Positions 60,428 through 64,000 of a stretch of DNA of 64,000 nt are shown piece after piece. The notes beneath the pieces were generated by a model. It made no database searches. It was not told the DNA's origin and saw only the letters and a program-made list of their open reading frames with translations. The stretch is from the NCBI RefSeq assembly GCF_001422245.1, contig NZ_LMMM01000012.1, forward strand, positions 248,613 through 312,612, in the 5' to 3' direction. Every line of letters begins with the position of its first letter. Position 1 is the first letter of the stretch. Position numbers and translations under genes: made by a program. This DNA comes from Rhizobium sp. Leaf262. GTDB taxonomy: Bacteria; Pseudomonadota; Alphaproteobacteria; Rhizobiales; Rhizobiaceae.

Positions 60428-60445
60428 TTGACGTTTACGTTAGAG
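60428..60445 (+). promoter_or_regulatory. LiuR-like ACGT-N2-ACGT element before the acyl-CoA ligase
   Basis: TTGACGTTTACGTTAGAG resembles the MerR-type LiuR operator (TTGACGT..ACGT.AA from memory) found before fatty-acid and branched-chain catabolic genes. It lies about 143 bp before the ATG. Confidence 0.45.
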
Positions 60446-60587
60446 TTAAATACGCTGATGTGAGTGGATGGTTTTGGAGGCTTCATCTACGATTGCAATA
60501 TTCGCTGGCGCACCTGTCGGGCTGAGGAGCAGACAGGTATGATCGCGCATCGTAGATGATTGCAAATGCCGGCATGGGGAGGATACT

Positions 60588-62300
60588 ATGAACGACATGA
60601 ATTTGAGCCGTGAGGAGACCCGCATCGTACAGCGGCCCTGGCTTGCATCCTATCCGCCGGCAGTGCCCGCGGAACTTCCCGACCTCGGCTACGCCTCGCT
60701 GGCGGAACTTCTGGAAAAAAGCTGCGCGCGCTATGCGGATCGCAAGGCGTTTTCCAGCATGGGCAAATCGCTGACATACCGCCAGCTGGAAGAACAGACC
60801 CGCCGCATCGGTGCGTGGCTGCAGCAACTTGGCCTGCAAAAGGGCGACCGCGTCGCCGTGATGATGCCGAATATTCTGCAGAACCCCGTGGCGACCTATG
60901 CCATTCTGCGTGCCGGGCTGACCGTGGTGAATGTCAACCCTCTCTACACCCCGCGCGAGCTTGAACACCAGTTGAAGGATTCCGGCGCGAAAGCGATCTT
61001 CGTTCTGGAAAACTTTGCCCATGTCGTTCAGCAGGCGCTGCCCAAGACGGATGTGAAACATGTGATCGTCGCGACGATGGGCGATCTGCTCGGACTGAAA
61101 GGCCACATCGTCAATCTTGTGGTCCGCAAGGTCAAGAAGATGGTGCCGGCCTATGCGCTGCCGCAGGCTGTCAGCTTCAAGGATGTTCTGGCGCAATCCC
61201 GTCAAATGGACTTGAAGCCCACCCATATCGGCCGCAGCGACGTGGCGTTCCTGCAATATACCGGTGGCACGACGGGCGTTTCCAAGGGCGCGATCCTGAC
61301 CAACGCCAATCTGCTGGCCAACAAAGCCCAGATCGCGCTTTGGATGGAGCCGGTATTTGCGCTGAAGAACCGGCCAGAGGTCTTGAACTTCGTTTGCGCC
61401 CTGCCGCTCTATCACATCTTCGCGCTCACGGTGAACTCGTTGATGGGTATTGCGCTGGGCGGACACAATCTGCTCATTGCCAACCCACGCGATATTCCCG
61501 GTTTCGTCAAAGAGCTGTCGGCTTACAAGCCCCACATCTTTCCGGGGATCAACACGCTGTTCAACGCGCTGTTGAACAATGAGGATTTCCGCAAGCTCGA
61601 CCTGTCCTCGCTCCTGCTGGTGCTGGGCGGCGGCATGGCGGTTCAAAGACCTGTTGCCGAACGCTGGACCTCCGTCACCGGTTCTCAGATCAGCGAAGGA
61701 TATGGCCTTTCGGAAACCTCGCCGGTGGCGACCGTGAATTGCCTGACGGCGAGCGGATTCAGCGGCACTATCGGCCTTCCCGTGTCATCCACCGACATCG
61801 ACATTCGCGATGATGACGGCAACAGTCTGCCGCTTGGCGAAGTGGGCGAAATTTGTATTCGCGGCCCGCAGGTCATGCCGGGTTACTGGCAGCGCCCGGA
61901 TGAGACCGCCAAGGTCATGACGCCGGATGGTTTCTTCCGGTCCGGCGACATGGGTTTCATGGATGAGGCCGGTTACACCAAAATCGTGGACCGTAAGAAG
62001 GACATGATCCTCGTCTCGGGCTTCAACGTCTATCCCAACGAAATCGAAGAGGTGGCCGCCGCCCATCCCGGCGTGCAGGAATGTGCCGCAGTGGGCGTTG
62101 TGGATGAGCATTCCGGCGAGGCCGTGAAGCTTTACGTGGTGAAAAAAGATGAGGCGTTGACGGTGGAAGAGCTGAAGGCCTTCTGCGCCAAAAGCCTGAC
62201 CAACTACAAGCGACCGAAGTTCATCGAGTTCCTGCCGGAACTGCCCAAGACCAATGTCGGCAAGATCCTGCGGCGTGAACTTCGAAAGCTGGCTAACTGA
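60588..62300 (+). CDS. fadD: Long-chain fatty acid-CoA ligase
   Basis: A 570-residue AMP-forming ligase. The P-loop-like motif is FLQYTGGTTGVSKGA, with GYGLSETSPVATVN and the FACS signature DGFFRSGDMGFMDEAGYTK then VDRKKDMILVSGFNVYPNEI; the catalytic Lys is in LPKTNVGKILRREL. It activates fatty acids as acyl-CoA for beta-oxidation or lipid synthesis. A LiuR-like operator lies upstream. It is followed by pgi in the same direction. Confidence 0.92.
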   Translation: MNDMNLSREETRIVQRPWLASYPPAVPAELPDLGYASLAELLEKSCARYADRKAFSSMGKSLTYRQLEEQTRRIGAWLQQLGLQKGDRVAVMMPNILQNPVATYAILRAGLTVVNVNPLYTPRELEHQLKDSGAKAIFVLENFAHVVQQALPKTDVKHVIVATMGDLLGLKGHIVNLVVRKVKKMVPAYALPQAVSFKDVLAQSRQMDLKPTHIGRSDVAFLQYTGGTTGVSKGAILTNANLLANKAQIALWMEPVFALKNRPEVLNFVCALPLYHIFALTVNSLMGIALGGHNLLIANPRDIPGFVKELSAYKPHIFPGINTLFNALLNNEDFRKLDLSSLLLVLGGGMAVQRPVAERWTSVTGSQISEGYGLSETSPVATVNCLTASGFSGTIGLPVSSTDIDIRDDDGNSLPLGEVGEICIRGPQVMPGYWQRPDETAKVMTPDGFFRSGDMGFMDEAGYTKIVDRKKDMILVSGFNVYPNEIEEVAAAHPGVQECAAVGVVDEHSGEAVKLYVVKKDEALTVEELKAFCAKSLTNYKRPKFIEFLPELPKTNVGKILRRELRKLAN

Positions 62301-62372
62301 TTGGTGTGCTTTACGATATTTCAATCGATTTAGCTATCTCGCCTTGATTTAGCCCGATGAAAAAGAATAGTT

Positions 62373-62400
62373 TCCTCATCCTTCCACGGAGCATGAGGAG
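62373..62400 (+). promoter_or_regulatory. Hairpin covering the pgi ribosome site
   Basis: TCCTCAT (62373-62379) can pair with ATGAGGA (62393-62399), which contains most of the GAGGAG ribosome site before the pgi ATG at 62407. Such pairing would lower translation until opened. Confidence 0.45.
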
Positions 62401-62406
62401 CATTCC

Positions 62407-64000
62407 ATGCAGGCCATCGTCGAAAACCTGAAATCCACTGCCGCGAAGACTGCCGCCACCGATCTTCGCGCCGCTTTTGCCGCAAACGCTAATCGTTTCG
62501 AGCAATTCAGCGTGCGCTTCGACGATCTGCTGATGGATTACTCCAAATGCGCCGTGAATGACGAGGTGCTGGCGCTTCTTGAAAAGCTGGCCATCGAAGG
62601 CGGCGTCGAGAAAAAGCGTGACGAAATGTTCTCCGGCGCGGAGATCAACTTCACCGAAGGCCGCGCCGTGCTGCACACGGCACTGCGCAACCGTTCCAAC
62701 ACCCCGGTCCTTGTCGAAGGCAAGGACGTGATGCCTGACGTGAACGGCGTGCTGGCTGCTATGGGCAAATTCGCCGATGCCATCCGCTCCGGCACGCTGA
62801 AGGGTGCAACCGGCAAAAAGATCACCGATATCGTCAACATCGGCATTGGCGGCTCCGATCTCGGCCCGGTCATGGCCACGCTGGCGCTGGCGCCCTTCCA
62901 CGATGGCCCGCGCGCGCATTTCGTTTCCAACATCGACGGCGCGCATATTGCCGATACGCTGAAGCTGATCGATCCGGAAACATCGCTCTTCATCATCGCG
63001 TCGAAAACCTTCACCACCATCGAGACGATGACGAACGCGGCCGCGGCCCGCGCCTTCATCGCCGACAAGCTGGGCGAAGAGGCCGTCGGCCACCACTTCT
63101 GCGCTGTTTCCACCGCGCTCGACAAGGTCGCGAAATTCGGCATCGATAGCGACCGTGTCTTCGGTTTTTGGGATTGGGTCGGCGGTCGCTACTCCATCTG
63201 GTCGGCCATCGGCCTGCCGCTGATGATTGCCATTGGCCCTGACAATTTCGGCAAGTTCCTGGATGGCGCACATGCCATGGACACCCATTTCCGCGAAGCG
63301 CCGGTGCGCCAAAACCTGCCCATGCTTCTCGGCCTCATCGGCTTTTATCACCGCAATGTGCTGGATTACTCGACCCGCGCCATTCTGCCCTACGACCAGC
63401 GCCTGTCGCGCTTCCCGGCCTATCTGCAACAGCTGGATATGGAATCCAACGGCAAGGGCGTCACCATCGATGGCACGCCTGTCGAAGGTCAGTCCGGCCC
63501 TGTCGTGTGGGGCGAGCCCGGCACGAACGGCCAGCACGCTTTCTACCAGTTGATCCACCAGGGCACGAGCGTCATTCCCGCCGAATTCATGATTGCCGCC
63601 AATGGTTTCGAGCCGAAGCTGCGCCACCAGCATCAGCTGCTCATCGCCAATTGCCTTGCACAATCGGAAGCGCTGATGAAGGGCCGCACGCTGGCCGAGG
63701 CGAAAGAGCAGCTGACCTCCAAGGGCATGGACGACAAGAAGGCCGATTTCATCGCCCCTCACCGCGTCTTCACCGGCAACCGCCCGTCCATCACCTTCGT
63801 CTACGACAAGCTGACGCCGTTTGCGCTCGGTCGCCTCATCGCGCTTTACGAACACCGCGTCTTCGTGGAAGGCGTGCTGTTCCGCATCAACTCCTTCGAC
63901 CAGTGGGGCGTGGAGCTTGGCAAGGAACTGGCAACCGGCCTTCTGCCCGTGGTCGAAGGCAAGGAAAGTGCTGAAGGCCATGACAGCTCGACGCAGGGTC
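62407..64000 (+). CDS. pgi: Glucose-6-phosphate isomerase, 3' end cut by the window
   Basis: The frame starts [20 protein letters not shown] and runs 531 codons to the window edge, about ten short of the usual rhizobial length. Signature blocks are [52 protein letters not shown], and [18 protein letters not shown]. It interconverts glucose-6-phosphate and fructose-6-phosphate. A long open frame on the other strand is only its shadow. The gene starts 106 bp after fadD. Confidence 0.96.
   Translation, partial: MQAIVENLKSTAAKTAATDLRAAFAANANRFEQFSVRFDDLLMDYSKCAVNDEVLALLEKLAIEGGVEKKRDEMFSGAEINFTEGRAVLHTALRNRSNTPVLVEGKDVMPDVNGVLAAMGKFADAIRSGTLKGATGKKITDIVNIGIGGSDLGPVMATLALAPFHDGPRAHFVSNIDGAHIADTLKLIDPETSLFIIASKTFTTIETMTNAAAARAFIADKLGEEAVGHHFCAVSTALDKVAKFGIDSDRVFGFWDWVGGRYSIWSAIGLPLMIAIGPDNFGKFLDGAHAMDTHFREAPVRQNLPMLLGLIGFYHRNVLDYSTRAILPYDQRLSRFPAYLQQLDMESNGKGVTIDGTPVEGQSGPVVWGEPGTNGQHAFYQLIHQGTSVIPAEFMIAANGFEPKLRHQHQLLIANCLAQSEALMKGRTLAEAKEQLTSKGMDDKKADFIAPHRVFTGNRPSITFVYDKLTPFALGRLIALYEHRVFVEGVLFRINSFDQWGVELGKELATGLLPVVEGKESAEGHDSSTQG

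Noticed and set aside
60483-61646. A 387-codon open frame on the minus strand
   Set aside because: It is antisense to fadD with no recognisable motif.
62311-63981. A 556-codon open frame on the minus strand
   Set aside because: It is antisense to pgi across nearly its whole length. The plus-strand frame gives an unmistakable glucose-6-phosphate isomerase, while the minus-strand product is rich in His/Arg/Gly without motifs, as expected for a GC-rich shadow frame.
1-64000. CRISPR array, prophage, transposase or replication origin
   Set aside because: No regularly spaced direct repeats, phage structural genes, transposase motifs or origin-type genes were seen.

Overview
The window is gene-dense, GC-rich chromosomal DNA of an alphaproteobacterium, most probably Agrobacterium or a close Rhizobiaceae relative. 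The evidence is a GcrA cell-cycle regulator with clustered GANTC sites, a SAM-II riboswitch before metZ, BA14K, DUF982 and DUF6481 proteins, an EcfG-type stress promoter motif, a rhizobial rhamnose operon (rhaDI / rhaRSTPQUK), a complete phoR-pstSCAB-phoU-phoB cluster, and rhizobial intergenic palindromes. No phage, transposase, plasmid gene or CRISPR array was seen.

Layout. 0-9.3 kb: the 3' end of a histidine acid phosphatase; a ligase-associated helicase/PdeM pair; tandem YitT membrane proteins; a TPR-methyltransferase; a CAP-domain lipoprotein; pyrD with a DUF952 gene. 9.5-16 kb: an orphan NarL-type response regulator, an HTH-S24 repressor, a periplasmic binding protein divergent from a large GT2 glycosyltransferase, a BA14K protein with a stress promoter, a frameshifted chemoreceptor remnant, tRNA-Gly(CCC) and a double-length dCTP deaminase. 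16-25 kb: riboswitch-metZ, apaG, a lipoprotein, argD-argF-hslO, gcrA, small rhizobial genes and cspA. 25.5-34.6 kb: the Pho/Pst phosphate cluster with divergent ppk2. 34.7-38.5 kb: a one-TM protein, a nitronate monooxygenase-like enzyme, tRNA-Thr(CGT), a higBA toxin-antitoxin pair and a 54-residue membrane protein. 38.6-49.8 kb: the rhamnose locus. 49.8-56.2 kb: DUF2177, the rpoE-chrR sigma/anti-sigma pair, a divergent oxidoreductase-DUF1365-Cfa operon, and a cluster of small genes with EcfG-type promoters. 56.2-64 kb: a ferric-type ABC transporter, an acyl-CoA ligase and pgi (cut by the window end).

How the genes work together. The Pst transporter imports phosphate, PhoU/PhoR/PhoB sense and respond, and Ppk2 next door handles polyphosphate. 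The rhamnose genes form a full route: RhaSTPQ uptake, RhaU mutarotation, RhaI isomerisation, RhaK phosphorylation and RhaD aldol cleavage plus lactaldehyde oxidation, under RhaR. RpoE-ChrR and the Cfa operon suggest a membrane-lipid response to photo-oxidative stress. Three adjacent small genes and the distant BA14K gene carry GGAAC-N16/17-CGTT motifs expected of the general stress sigma factor.

The most unusual signals are non-coding or very short: a SAM-II aptamer whose P2 arm can alternatively pair with the terminator arm; a double-palindrome higBA promoter that would give a leaderless mRNA; a 24-codon membrane-peptide gene under an EcfG-type promoter; palindromic repeats with compensatory base changes; and a 176-bp inverted repeat inside the rhamnose transporter operon.
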